A stretch of 7,954 nt of DNA from Flavobacteriaceae bacterium UBA3078 (GCA_002366675.1 DFBO01000113.1:1-7954), one strand, 5' to 3'. Counted from the stretch's first letter, positions 1 to 7,614 are shown. Numbers and translations are program-made. Notes: generated by a model from the letters alone, not told the origin.

Positions 1-355
1 TAAATCTTTATGCTGATAAGGGGAGAGTGCACCAACAAAATGAATATTCTGATCTACATTTTTTAGATTTTTCTTGGAGTTATTTCCCTGATCAAATACT
101 AAGGTGATATTCTCCAGTGAACCGGCAATAGCCTTAAATCTGGCCAGTATCTTCTGGAAATTATCTTTAAAGACCACCTTATCGGAAAGGTTGCCTTGAT
201 AAACCTGGTGAAAAAGGGGAATCTGATCCCAGGATACCAGTAATAATAACCCGAATTGTCTTAGATCCATCCTCTGCCCTTCGGTTTGATAAACAAGCCA
301 TAAGGAGTAGGTATAATTTTATTATCACACCAAAAGTCTGGGGCTAACGCTTTGA
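1..355 (-). pseudogene. IS1634/IS4-type transposase remnant, catalytic core, cut by the window edge
   Basis: On the minus strand an open frame from an ATG at 270 runs off the left edge (90 codons). It reads with the middle of IS1634/IS4-clade DDE transposases: MDLRQFGLLLLVS, then IPLFHQVYQGNLSDK, then LVFDQGNNSKKNL, then HFVGALSPYQHKDL. In that family the Asp of the FDxGNNS box is the second catalytic carboxylate. Upstream the similarity continues but is broken. RFKALAPDFWCDN (about 355-321) and NYTYS (just downstream) lie in different frames. Together they resemble the first-Asp box (usually FDxTNFFTY), with three consecutive stops (TGA TAA TAA) in the frame of the main ORF. The N-terminal third is missing. 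I see this as a decayed, non-functional copy. The rest of the catalytic domain should lie beyond the window. It looks somewhat richer in GC than the neighbouring genes, which fits a mobile origin. No terminal inverted repeats were identified. Confidence 0.8.
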
Positions 356-478
356 ATCTTTAAAAACAATCTATTATAAACTTGTAAATATTTCACTATC
401 CCTATTATTTACTAGGAAAATACTAAAAGTTTGCTGAAAAGATTTTTTTTACATGGATTAAGTTAATTTTGATAAAAT

Positions 479-1207
479 TCATCTCATAAGTAATCCACCA
501 TTTACATCGATAGTTGCACCTGTTATATAATCAGACAATGGTGATAATAAAAAGTAAACAGCTCGAGCAATATCTTCTGGTGTTCCTAATCGACCTATCG
601 GTACTGATTTAGGATCATCCCTTCCTTTTGTCATATCAGTTTCAATAAAACCAGGAGAAACAGCATTTACATTTATTCCATACTTTGCACCATATCTTGC
701 ATATGATTTAGTAAGACCAATAACTCCAGCTTTTGCTGCAGTATAGTCCGGCCCAACCTTTAGTCCTCCAATTTGACCAGCAAGAGATGCAATATTAACT
801 ATTTTTCCAAACTTATTTTTTATCATTTCTTTTATTATAGCTTTACTACAAAGATGAGTTCCTCGAAGATTGATGTTTATAATCTTATTCCATTCTTCAA
901 TTTTTATCTCATTAATATCTGTGTTATTATTCACCCCCGCATTATTTACAAGAAAATCAATTTTACCATATTTTTCTAAAGTAAAATTCACCATTTTATT
1001 TATTGACGCTTCATTAACTATATCTACTTCTGTACACACTGCAATGTAACCTTCATTAGTAATTTTCTGTTCCATTTTACCAGCACCAATTAAATTTATA
1101 TCAGCAATAACAATAAATGCTCCATGCCTTGCCAATAATTGTGCAATAGCTGCCCCAATCCCTCTAGAAGCTCCAGTTATTATAGTAACTCTATTTGACA
1201 AATCCAT
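479..1207 (-). CDS. Short-chain dehydrogenase/reductase (SDR, FabG-like), probably NAD-dependent
   Basis: This is a classical SDR oxidoreductase of 242 residues, a normal family length. Counting from the ATG at 1207, the cofactor motif TGASRGIG is at 11-18, an Asp sits at 36 at the end of the second strand, the NNAG motif is at 88-91, and the catalytic tetrad is N113, S141, Y155 and K159, followed by PG at 185-186. An acidic residue at the end of strand 2 usually marks NAD(H) over NADP(H) preference; this is an inference from family knowledge. An in-frame TTG lies at 1225, but AGAGGT at 1215-1220 sits 7 nt before the ATG at 1207 and would fall inside the longer version, so the ATG is preferred. 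It is the last gene of the UroD-UroD-SDR cluster, 36 nt after the preceding gene. Its likely job is oxidation or reduction of a hydroxyl/keto group on the imported compound. True FabG is less likely, because no fatty-acid genes are nearby. The substrate cannot be read from the sequence. Confidence 0.93.
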   Translation of the reverse strand: MDLSNRVTIITGASRGIGAAIAQLLARHGAFIVIADINLIGAGKMEQKITNEGYIAVCTEVDIVNEASINKMVNFTLEKYGKIDFLVNNAGVNNNTDINEIKIEEWNKIININLRGTHLCSKAIIKEMIKNKFGKIVNIASLAGQIGGLKVGPDYTAAKAGVIGLTKSYARYGAKYGINVNAVSPGFIETDMTKGRDDPKSVPIGRLGTPEDIARAVYFLLSPLSDYITGATIDVNGGLLMR

Positions 1208-1214
1208 TTTATTA

Positions 1215-1220
1215 ACCTCT
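1215..1220 (-). promoter_or_regulatory. Ribosome binding site that fixes the SDR start
   Basis: AGAGGT on the minus strand lies 7 nt before the ATG at 1207. It falls inside the reading frame that would begin at TTG 1225, so it favours the shorter protein. Confidence 0.7.
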
Positions 1221-1243
1221 ATCAATATTGTTTATTTATTTAA

Positions 1244-2299
1244 TTATTTATATTCTAATAAGAAATCTTTTAATTTTACAGATAATTTCTTTGCCTGTTT
1301 AAAGGTTGGTGTTGATGTCATTAATAGTATTCCTTTATTGCCAAAATAATTAATCAAGTCTTTGGAGTATTGAAATAAATCTTCCTTCTGATCCGCATGA
1401 TCATAAAAATAATGTCGCAAGTTTATGGCCACTTTCCCCTTAACAGTTTCTCTTACTAAATTCCATTTGTTTTGTGTTATTACTATATCAATACCGCGTA
1501 ATCCCTTAATTTTTAAAACAATCGGCAAAACATGTTCAATAGATCCACAAGAATGCCATATTAATCCCCCAAAAGCTTCAGAAATCTGATTAATATAAGG
1601 TAATCCAAATTCTTTATATGTATCAGGAGACATAATTGCTGCTGTATCATCACTAATACGAATTCCTACATCTTTTGGTATATACCATGGCTCATGTCCC
1701 ATAGTAAATAGATTTTTAATTTTATTTAATTGTATATTAACAAATTCTATAGTTGTTTGCGTAATCATCTCGAGTAAAATATGTATTTCTTTTTTATTTA
1801 GTAATGTACTTTCAATAAAAGAAGTATAATCCCAGATCAAAGAAGCGGTAACAAGAGGAGAAGGTATATTAATAAGGCGTAATGGTAGCTTACTATGTAA
1901 CTCTAAATTTTTTATACGAGAATATGCTCCTCTATAGATTTTATTATTTTCAAGATTAGGTTTTTTTATAGAATACACATCTTTAATATTACCACGGGTA
2001 ATGATTGCTTTTATCCATGGGTCTGCTTCATTATTTAGTATATAATTACAACCAAAAGCAGCAGCAATAATACCAATTCCAAGATTTGGTTTATTATTAG
2101 GTATATTAAAATCATCAATCTTTTTATGTGCTTTATGATAATTTTCATTCCATTCCAATTCTTTTATATCATTATCAAAAAATTCCTTAGTCGCTGCATG
2201 AAAAGGACCTACTTCAATGATAAAAGGAATCATGGGAGTTTTTTTTAGAAACCATGTATTGTGTATAATTTCACGTTTTTGTTTATCTGTTAACCACAT
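1244..2299 (-). CDS. Uroporphyrinogen decarboxylase (URO-D) superfamily protein, methyltransferase-like, paralogue A
   Basis: This 351-residue protein belongs to the URO-D superfamily (Pfam PF01208-like), a TIM-barrel family that includes heme-pathway HemE and the corrinoid methyltransferases MtaA/MtbA/CmuA. The C-terminal half shows the hallmark order: GIRISDDTA (212-220), MSPDTYKEFGLPY (223-235), then WHSCGS (248-253) with H249 and C251 as the HxC pair that binds zinc in the methyltransferases. The HemE N-terminal RQAGRY signature is absent, so heme synthesis is unlikely. The third zinc ligand expected near the C-terminus (a Cys after the last barrel strand) is not visible; the equivalent stretch reads ILLMTSTPTF (324-333). 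The ATG at 2299 is preceded by GGAAGG at 2311-2316. It follows the second UroD-like gene by 45 nt and precedes the SDR, so the three are probably cotranscribed. No corrinoid-binding protein is encoded in the window. The substrate is unknown; methyl transfer or lyase chemistry on the imported compound is inference. Confidence 0.88.
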   Translation of the reverse strand: MWLTDKQKREIIHNTWFLKKTPMIPFIIEVGPFHAATKEFFDNDIKELEWNENYHKAHKKIDDFNIPNNKPNLGIGIIAAAFGCNYILNNEADPWIKAIITRGNIKDVYSIKKPNLENNKIYRGAYSRIKNLELHSKLPLRLINIPSPLVTASLIWDYTSFIESTLLNKKEIHILLEMITQTTIEFVNIQLNKIKNLFTMGHEPWYIPKDVGIRISDDTAAIMSPDTYKEFGLPYINQISEAFGGLIWHSCGSIEHVLPIVLKIKGLRGIDIVITQNKWNLVRETVKGKVAINLRHYFYDHADQKEDLFQYSKDLINYFGNKGILLMTSTPTFKQAKKLSVKLKDFLLEYK

Positions 2300-2344
2300 A
2301 ATGCAATCATCCTTCCATAATATTTTTCAGAAATAATTATTTCA

Positions 2345-3520
2345 TTACTCAATTTGCAATTTTCTAGTAATTTTAATCCATTGAACAAGTTTTTTTATAT
2401 CTTCTTTAGCTCCTAAAAGAGTAGACATACCACTTGATCTAAGCACATATTTTTTAATTTTTCTTTTTTTAAGTTCTTCAATAATTCCCCTCATATATAT
2501 TTCTACTTCTTTACTATTTGCATTTTGTATATGCTTTTGAGCCAAAATTCTACATTCAATTGATATCTCTTTATCGAGTTTATCCAAACCTTTTTTCTTA
2601 TTTTCCATTGACACGCCAAAATCAAGGAGTTCAATACTTTTTAATTTAATTATCTCTGGGATATGCTGGGTAATATCTCCACATGAATGCCAATAGTAAA
2701 TGCCATTATAAAAATCACACAATTCCTCTTCATATGGAAAAATAAAATTCCTATACTCCTTCGGACTAATCAAAGGAATATCGTCATTAAAAAGATCGCC
2801 CTTCTTTATTGGTTCCTCCAAATAATTTGATCTCCATTGTGCATAAGCTTTCTGAGCGTCTGTTACATATCTCATAATTTTATGAGCAAATTTTGGATTT
2901 AAAAAAATATCAATTAGAAATTTTTCAAACCCACGAGTATAGAGAGCAACTCCTTGTGGACCTCTGTAGCAATATGGAAAAATAACATTAAATGAAGGCC
3001 CAACTAGTTTTTTTATTTTTTCATAGAAATTTTTTGTAAAATGTAAAAAATTACTATTCTTAAAATCAAATTGGTTGGGTAATTCGGTTGTTTCTGAAAT
3101 TATAGATTCCTTTGCGAAGGTTGGCTCTTCATTTTTATTAAAGTATATTTTTTGTCCTAATAGAGCAGCTTCAAACACAACACCGAACCATAAAGGAATG
3201 TTAAGATCAATAGGAGTATCATCTGGAAATTCTTGGAATTTCTTAATTTTCATTTTTAAATAATATTCAAGATAATATTCTGGTTCTTTATAATATCTAT
3301 CTAAAGTAAAACCCAATATTTCCGTCCAAATTGCATTTAAACACTCAACTGTAACTGGCATTATATCATCTTTATTTGCAAAACCAATTGGAATTCCATG
3401 CCATTGTATTTCACCTCTAATTTGAGGCTCTTTGTTTTCCCATAATTTTTTCCTTCGTCTATTCTCACTTGTTTCACACAAATTAATTACAGTATCTAAA
3501 AGATTAGTTATTTTGCTCAT
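2345..3520 (-). CDS. URO-D superfamily protein, methyltransferase-like, paralogue B
   Basis: This is a second URO-D superfamily member of 391 residues, clearly diverged from its neighbour. Counting from the ATG at 3520, it shows GDLFNDDIPLISPKEYRNF (241-259), equivalent to the DD...SP segment of paralogue A. YYWHSCGD (275-282) follows, with H278 and C280 as the putative zinc/thiolate-binding HxC pair. The end of the barrel reads YVLRSSGMSTLLG (358-370) and lacks the third Cys of MtaA-type enzymes. It has no RQAGRY signature, so it is not HemE. A TTG at 3547 would add nine residues, but the very strong site AAAGGGGGG (3526-3534) lies 5 nt before the ATG, so the ATG is chosen. It is the first gene of the three-gene cluster and has no visible signal peptide or membrane segment, so it is probably cytosolic. 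Pairing of two unequal UroD-like proteins suggests a heterodimer or two successive steps; that is inference. No function is assigned. Confidence 0.88.
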   Translation of the reverse strand: MSKITNLLDTVINLCETSENRRRKKLWENKEPQIRGEIQWHGIPIGFANKDDIMPVTVECLNAIWTEILGFTLDRYYKEPEYYLEYYLKMKIKKFQEFPDDTPIDLNIPLWFGVVFEAALLGQKIYFNKNEEPTFAKESIISETTELPNQFDFKNSNFLHFTKNFYEKIKKLVGPSFNVIFPYCYRGPQGVALYTRGFEKFLIDIFLNPKFAHKIMRYVTDAQKAYAQWRSNYLEEPIKKGDLFNDDIPLISPKEYRNFIFPYEEELCDFYNGIYYWHSCGDITQHIPEIIKLKSIELLDFGVSMENKKKGLDKLDKEISIECRILAQKHIQNANSKEVEIYMRGIIEELKKRKIKKYVLRSSGMSTLLGAKEDIKKLVQWIKITRKLQIE

Positions 3521-3525
3521 TTTAT

Positions 3526-3534
3526 CCCCCCTTT
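3526..3534 (-). promoter_or_regulatory. Strong ribosome binding site that fixes the paralogue B start
   Basis: AAAGGGGGG on the minus strand is 5 nt upstream of the ATG at 3520. It would be inside the gene if the in-frame TTG at 3547 were used. Confidence 0.75.
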
Positions 3535-3587
3535 CTTTTTTACCCAATATTTACTAATAAAAAGGTATTAAATAAATCTTGTATAAT

Positions 3588-3616
3588 ATTATAATAGATC
3601 TTCTCTCTAACTAAAA
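3588..3616 (-). promoter_or_regulatory. Candidate promoter for the UroD-UroD-SDR cluster
   Basis: A TATAAT hexamer lies at 3588-3593 on the minus strand, about 68 nt before the ATG at 3520. At 17-nt spacing the -35 position reads TTTTAG (3611-3616), a poor match. The -10 is part of a perfect 12-bp palindrome, TATAATATTATA (3582-3593). In DNA this AT-rich such matches are common, so support is weak. The cluster does need some local start, because an 890-nt gap with transposase debris separates it from the importer. Confidence 0.3.
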
Positions 3617-3739
3617 AAAATAGGACCATTCACTCTCTGATTCCTTTCTATTAAATGTATTAAGATAGATTAACAAGGTAAAAAGTCCTTACTAAAATTG
3701 ATAAGGTAATTTCACTCCCAATTTATCGATGATTAACTT

Positions 3740-4238
3740 TTAATGAGGTAATAATTCATCGAGGACTATATTTACTCTTCTATTGCGAATCTCATATATG
3801 GCATATTCAATCCAAGGTTTCATAAAGTGAATCTTCATAGAAATGCTTTATCCCCAACACCTCTTCTACTGCCTCATCCTTTAACCAAGAAACCAGATGT
3901 AATCTTGAACCCTGCGTGAGTATGCTTCCTATTATCAGTAGAAGGCAACCGCCCTTTACTTAATCTACTTAGAGGCACTAATACCCCTAATCTTTTAAAG
4001 ATCTCATAGAGGATAATTAGTCCTCCGCAAGACTTATCCTGTTTAAGTCTTAAATTTTTTAATTTAGTGATGCTACTACCTTTCGGTAATAACTTAAATT
4101 TCTCTATCAGTTCAGACCAGGAAGACAAATTTGATATGGTACGATGCCTTACTTTATCATCTTCCATATAACTAATAAGTTGGAAGTATATATTTTATTT
4201 TTTTGCTATACTCTCTTGGTACTCTTTACTGCATACAT
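3740..4238 (-). pseudogene. IS1634-family transposase remnant, N-terminal part, frameshifted
   Basis: Minus-strand similarity to the N-terminus of IS1634-type transposases is spread over several frames. An ATG at 4238 could be the old start. Next come KKIKYIYFQLISYMEDDK and VRHRTISNLSSWSELIEKF (the usual 'DGKVRHRTIANL' box), reading from about 4215. The longest open part is 97 codons (4167-3874). Near 3940-3945 the family similarity leaves that frame and continues in the next one as LIIGSILTQGSRLHLVSWL, then VEEVLGIKHFYEDSLYETLD, ending at a TGA at 3807-3809. A further shift gives WIEYAIYEIRNRR to a stop at 3740-3742. The whole DDE catalytic core is missing. It is therefore a dead fragment of roughly the first 150-170 residues. 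The 97-residue ORF on its own should not be annotated as a protein. It lies between the importer genes and the UroD cluster, in the same orientation as both. Confidence 0.8.
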
Positions 4239-4437
4239 TGTAACAATTAATATAAAATATTGTTATCTAACTTGTTAAGGGTTATATCTTATATATTTGT
4301 GTCGGCAGCTTTTAAGGATAAAATTCTTCCTCTTGCTTTAATGTCTATTATTTTGGAAAGTTTTTATCTAAAACCTGAAAAAAATCTAATATAAAGGTGC
4401 AAAAAATAAACCATACACCATCATCTATCGTAATAAA
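4239..4437. other. AT-rich spacer between permease gene and transposase remnant
   Basis: Together with the remnant and the stretch 3521-3739 this forms a gap of over 900 nt with no intact gene. No terminator with a GC stem and U-run is visible after the permease stop. The best candidate is a weak GGTGT/GCACC pairing with a long loop. A plus-strand open stretch of about 40 codons ends near 4392 (ending ...YLKPEKNLI), but it has no ribosome site or recognisable match. I see no RNA gene. Confidence 0.5.
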
Positions 4438-5277
4438 TTATCCCTTAACACCACCAGCGGTAAGTCCTTGAACGATATATTTCTGAAATAAGAATACAAA
4501 AATTAATGCAGGTATAATGCTAATCATGCTCGCAGCTGATATTTGATTCCATCTAACAAATACATCACCTACAAAATCCGACATTCCAACAGAAACTGTT
4601 TTCGCCGCTTTAGTCTGAGAAAAAGTAAGAGCAAAAAGATATTCGTTCCAAGTAAACAAAAAAGTTACAATAGATGCTGCTGATAATCCGGGAGCAGCAA
4701 TAGGTATAACAATTTTCCATAATGATTCTAGGCGACTACATCCATCGATTAGCCCAGCTTCTTCAAATTCTCTTGGGATTTCTTTTATAAAACCCCAAGA
4801 TATCCAAATAAAAAAAGGAAGATTTAACATAAAATTCACCATGATAAGGGAAAACAGTGAATCCACAAGCCTTAAAAAACGAATTAGAATAAAAAACGGA
4901 ACAATTAAACTGATTGGCGGAATCAATCGAATTGATATGATAAAAAAAAGAATACTTTTTTTAAATGAAAATTTATATCTTGCTAAAGCATAAGCAGACG
5001 GAATACCAAAAAAGGCACACAATATTACAACTGATAAAGAAACAATTAACGTATTTAAGGTATACTTTCCATATGCACTTCCAAATATGACTTGATAGTA
5101 ACTATCAAATGATGTTTTAAAAGAAAAGTAATTCACAGGATATTTGATAATTTCATTTATTGGTTTTAGTGAAGTTAAAAAGGCAAAGAAAAAAGGAATA
5201 AATATAGAAAATATATAAATGAACATAACAATCCATGCAATTATCATTCCTTTATCTAAAAATCGTTTTTTTTTCAA
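4438..5277 (-). CDS. ABC sugar transporter permease, MalG/CUT1-type
   Basis: This inner-membrane subunit of a carbohydrate-type ABC importer has 279 residues, the usual length for MalG-like proteins. Predicted membrane segments lie near residues 12-35, 74-97, 108-131, 140-160, 195-218 and 250-266. The EAA loop that docks the ATPase is clear at 172-192 (EEAGLIDG at 172-179, then KIVIP). FTWNEYLFAL (208-217) and the C-terminal VQGLTAGGVKG are typical of the MalG group. The start is TTG at 5277. GAGGT at 5287-5291, overlapping the last codons of the upstream permease, is 9 nt away. The next ATG (residue 11, in the first membrane segment) has no such site. It lies 5 nt after the first permease, so the two are translationally linked. 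No ATPase gene follows, so the importer must use one encoded elsewhere, as many CUT1 systems do with a shared MsmX-like ATPase. Confidence 0.95.
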   Translation of the reverse strand: MKKKRFLDKGMIIAWIVMFIYIFSIFIPFFFAFLTSLKPINEIIKYPVNYFSFKTSFDSYYQVIFGSAYGKYTLNTLIVSLSVVILCAFFGIPSAYALARYKFSFKKSILFFIISIRLIPPISLIVPFFILIRFLRLVDSLFSLIMVNFMLNLPFFIWISWGFIKEIPREFEEAGLIDGCSRLESLWKIVIPIAAPGLSAASIVTFLFTWNEYLFALTFSQTKAAKTVSVGMSDFVGDVFVRWNQISAASMISIIPALIFVFLFQKYIVQGLTAGGVKG

Positions 5278-5282
5278 TTTAA

Positions 5283-6164
5283 TTAAACCTCAATTTTTAA
5301 AGATTTCCAATATATCAATGAAGAGAAAATACAGATTACAATCATAACAATAGATACCGCTGATGCTATTCCAAATTGATAGTCCTTGAAAGCACTATCA
5401 AGTACATATTTTACTAAAAGTTCTGTTTCTCTACCTGGCCCACCGCCAGTTAAAATTGCAAGTATATCATAAGTGCGGAAAGCGAACATTGTTTGAAGGA
5501 TAAGAACAATAGAAATGGGGTATTTTAAATTTGGAAGTGTAATGTATGTAAATTTTTGAATTGGGCCAGCTCCATCTATAGAAGCACTTTCATAAATATC
5601 TTGTGGGATTGTTTTTAGTCCAGCAAGCAGTATTAGTGCTGTAAAAGGTATACGAATCCAGGCATCTACAAAGATTAAAGTAATCATTGTAATATTCCCA
5701 CCTGTAATCCATCTTATTGGTTCACTTATAATACACAATCTTTGTAATATATCATTTACAATGCCGTATTGACTATTCAAAGACCATCTCCACATCGTAG
5801 CAGCTGTCACAGGTGGAATTGCCCAAGGTAAAAGGCTAATGCCTGTCAAAATAGCATTGAATCGATTTATTTTGTGTAATGATAAAGCAACTGCGAAGCC
5901 AGAAATAAAAAATATCATTACTGATCCAAACACATAAATAAGTGATCTCCTCAGATCTTGCCAAAACAACTGATCAGAAAAAACTAAATTATAATTTTTT
6001 AAACCACTAAAACTATGAACAAGAATGTTATCATAGCTTAATAAACTTGTCGTAATGAGATTAATAAATGGGTAAAATATAATAATAAGCAGTAAAATAA
6101 GAGTTGGTAAAATTAGCATTATAGCAAATTTTGAATCCGATAATTTTTTAATTTCTTTAAACAT
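5283..6164 (-). CDS. ABC sugar transporter permease, MalF/UgpA-like, CUT1-type
   Basis: This is the first of the two membrane subunits, 293 residues. It has a short cytoplasmic N-terminus and hydrophobic segments near 13-38, 74-97, 105-126, 156-182, 214-235 and 264-286. The ATPase-contacting EAA loop is at 192-211 (ESASIDGAG, ending ITLP). LTGGGPGRETELL (238-250) is the signature loop of the MalF-like group. There is no large periplasmic P2 domain as in E. coli MalF, so it is of the short LacF/UgpA type. The ATG at 6164 has only a weak AAAGAG-type site (about 6173-6178). A strong stem-loop ends just before that site. It pairs with the downstream permease and with the binding protein 121 nt upstream, in the standard order binding protein-permease-permease. 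The imported compound is probably a sugar, polyol or glycoside, inferred from the family only. Confidence 0.95.
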   Translation of the reverse strand: MFKEIKKLSDSKFAIMLILPTLILLLIIIFYPFINLITTSLLSYDNILVHSFSGLKNYNLVFSDQLFWQDLRRSLIYVFGSVMIFFISGFAVALSLHKINRFNAILTGISLLPWAIPPVTAATMWRWSLNSQYGIVNDILQRLCIISEPIRWITGGNITMITLIFVDAWIRIPFTALILLAGLKTIPQDIYESASIDGAGPIQKFTYITLPNLKYPISIVLILQTMFAFRTYDILAILTGGGPGRETELLVKYVLDSAFKDYQFGIASAVSIVMIVICIFSSLIYWKSLKIEV

Positions 6165-6184
6165 GTAATTTACTCTTTTCTGGG

Positions 6185-6237
6185 TAATAACTTATATGGG
6201 AAAAACCCTTTTTAAACTCTTTCCAAATAAGTTATTA
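6185..6237 (-). promoter_or_regulatory. Intercistronic stem-loop between binding protein and permease genes
   Basis: The minus strand carries TAATAACTTAT (6237-6227) and its perfect reverse complement ATAAGTTATTA (6195-6185), an 11-bp stem. An inner TGGAAA...TTTCC(C)A pairing can extend it. It begins about 48 nt after the binding-protein stop and ends about 6 nt before the weak ribosome site of the first permease. There is no U-run after it, so it is not a standard terminator. The position matches the hairpins that let binding-protein mRNA outlast permease mRNA, as between malE and malF. That role is inference. Confidence 0.65.
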
Positions 6238-6285
6238 TTTAACTTAAATAAAGACATGGGTGTTGATTGCTTTTATATCAATTAT

Positions 6286-7614
6286 TTATTTTGCCATCTT
6301 TTTGTCTATAGCTTTCTGAGCATCCAATAAAACTTGATCAATTGACTTTTCTTGAGTAAGTGCTATACGAACTGCACCTCCTATAATATCAACAATCGCT
6401 GACATATTTTCATAATTTTCGCGCCTAGATTTATCTGCCAATAGTACATGTGTTTTCAAATATAGAGGATCCACATTAGCCTTTGCTTGTGTAAGAACAT
6501 ACACAGATTTAACTAAAGTATTATTCCCTTCGACTAAGAATTCATTTGTGTGTGCTTGTTTACTTCTCATATAATCACAGAATAATTTACATGCCCCAAT
6601 ATTTTTGCTAAATTTATTAATAGCTAAAATCTCATAATCAGCTAGTGTTTTACCTTCAGTAGTACTATCCCAAGAAGGAGGAACTGTAAATCCTACATCA
6701 TCTGATACATTTGATACCTCAGGATTTATGGCACGTTTGTATTGATAATCCCATTGTCCCATCATTGCTAATTTACCACCTACGAACATGTCTCCTAGTT
6801 CAGATTCTTTGAACTCAACACAAGACATAGGAACAACCTTATATTTATAAATCATATCTACAAGAAACTGTAACGCCTTTTTAGTTTGAGCTGTGTTAAC
6901 TTCAACTTTTCCATTATTAAGAAGTCTTCCATCTTGCATATATAAAATAGAAAGAAAACTCTCGTATGCTGAAAAGTTATCTCCTGCAGCAAATCCATAA
7001 CCATAAATATCCTCATGAGTTAAAGCTTGGGCTATTTTAATAAGTTCATCTTTTGTTTTAGGTGGATTATTATATCCCGCAGCTTTCAACAAAGAAGGAC
7101 GATAGTAAAATGCCCATTGTTGACCAAGCTGAGGAACAGCATAATAATGGCCATCAACATCTATATCTTCTTTAACCCAATTTGCATACTGAGACCATAA
7201 TTCATCTGTCCATAAATCATCTAAATTCACAAACATACCCGCTTTAGCTAGTTCTACATAATTTCTTTCAATTTGAAACATATCTGGATTTGGAGATTTA
7301 CTGAGAATTGTAGTTGTTATTTTTTGTGCCATATCATCAAAAGCTACAACGAGTTGATTTACCCTTATTCCAGTTAGATCTTCAAAAATTTGTCCATTCA
7401 TTACTGTAGCTGGATCATAACTAAGAGCTCCATAGTTAAAATGGCTTATTTCTTTAGTGCCATCAACAAGAGTTTCCCAATTATCGGGCAAAAAATAATT
7501 TACGCCCATAAGCCGATTTACATCTGTAAACTTAACCTGATTACTTTCTCCAAAAGCTACTACACTGAATACCATTAAAAATATACTCAAAACAATTAAT
7601 ATCTTTTTATTCAT
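6286..7614 (-). CDS. ABC transporter extracellular solute-binding protein, sugar type
   Basis: This 442-residue protein is a family 1/8-type carbohydrate-binding receptor for the permeases downstream. From the ATG at 7614 it begins with a clear signal peptide: MNKK, a hydrophobic core at about 5-20, and a likely signal peptidase I cut after AFG (20-22). There is no lipobox Cys, so it is probably not a lipoprotein, which would suit a cell with an outer envelope. Typical segments follow: FEDLTGIRVN (77-86), DGHYYAVPQ (154-162), WAFYYRPSLLKAAGY (167-181), GKLAMMGQWDY (280-290) and a C-terminal helix VLLDAQKAID (428-437). A GTG at 7623 is in frame, but AGAGGT (7622-7627) sits 7 nt before the ATG, so the ATG is chosen. 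It is first in the importer operon, preceded by a long leader and a promoter-like element. The ligand is unknown; the pocket is rich in Tyr and Trp, as is usual for sugar binders. Confidence 0.95.
   Translation of the reverse strand: MNKKILIVLSIFLMVFSVVAFGESNQVKFTDVNRLMGVNYFLPDNWETLVDGTKEISHFNYGALSYDPATVMNGQIFEDLTGIRVNQLVVAFDDMAQKITTTILSKSPNPDMFQIERNYVELAKAGMFVNLDDLWTDELWSQYANWVKEDIDVDGHYYAVPQLGQQWAFYYRPSLLKAAGYNNPPKTKDELIKIAQALTHEDIYGYGFAAGDNFSAYESFLSILYMQDGRLLNNGKVEVNTAQTKKALQFLVDMIYKYKVVPMSCVEFKESELGDMFVGGKLAMMGQWDYQYKRAINPEVSNVSDDVGFTVPPSWDSTTEGKTLADYEILAINKFSKNIGACKLFCDYMRSKQAHTNEFLVEGNNTLVKSVYVLTQAKANVDPLYLKTHVLLADKSRRENYENMSAIVDIIGGAVRIALTQEKSIDQVLLDAQKAIDKKMAK

Noticed and set aside
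773..979. Plus-strand ORF of 68 codons
   Set aside because: It lies wholly inside the SDR gene on the other strand, which has all its catalytic motifs; no ribosome site or recognisable similarity.
3075..3263. Plus-strand ORF of 62 codons
   Set aside because: Antisense shadow of UroD-like paralogue B; no independent support.
1244..3520. HemE (heme-pathway uroporphyrinogen decarboxylase)
   Set aside because: Neither protein has the RQAGRY signature, both have the HxCG motif, and no heme genes are nearby.
3874..4167. 97-codon ORF as an intact small protein
   Set aside because: Its first two thirds match a transposase N-terminus, and the family similarity leaves the frame near 3940. It is part of a frameshifted pseudogene.
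4254..4392. Plus-strand open stretch of about 40 codons
   Set aside because: No start with a ribosome site, no recognised family, and such a length is expected by chance in AT-rich DNA.
7390..7578. Plus-strand ORF of 62 codons
   Set aside because: Antisense shadow of the solute-binding protein gene; no ribosome site or domain.
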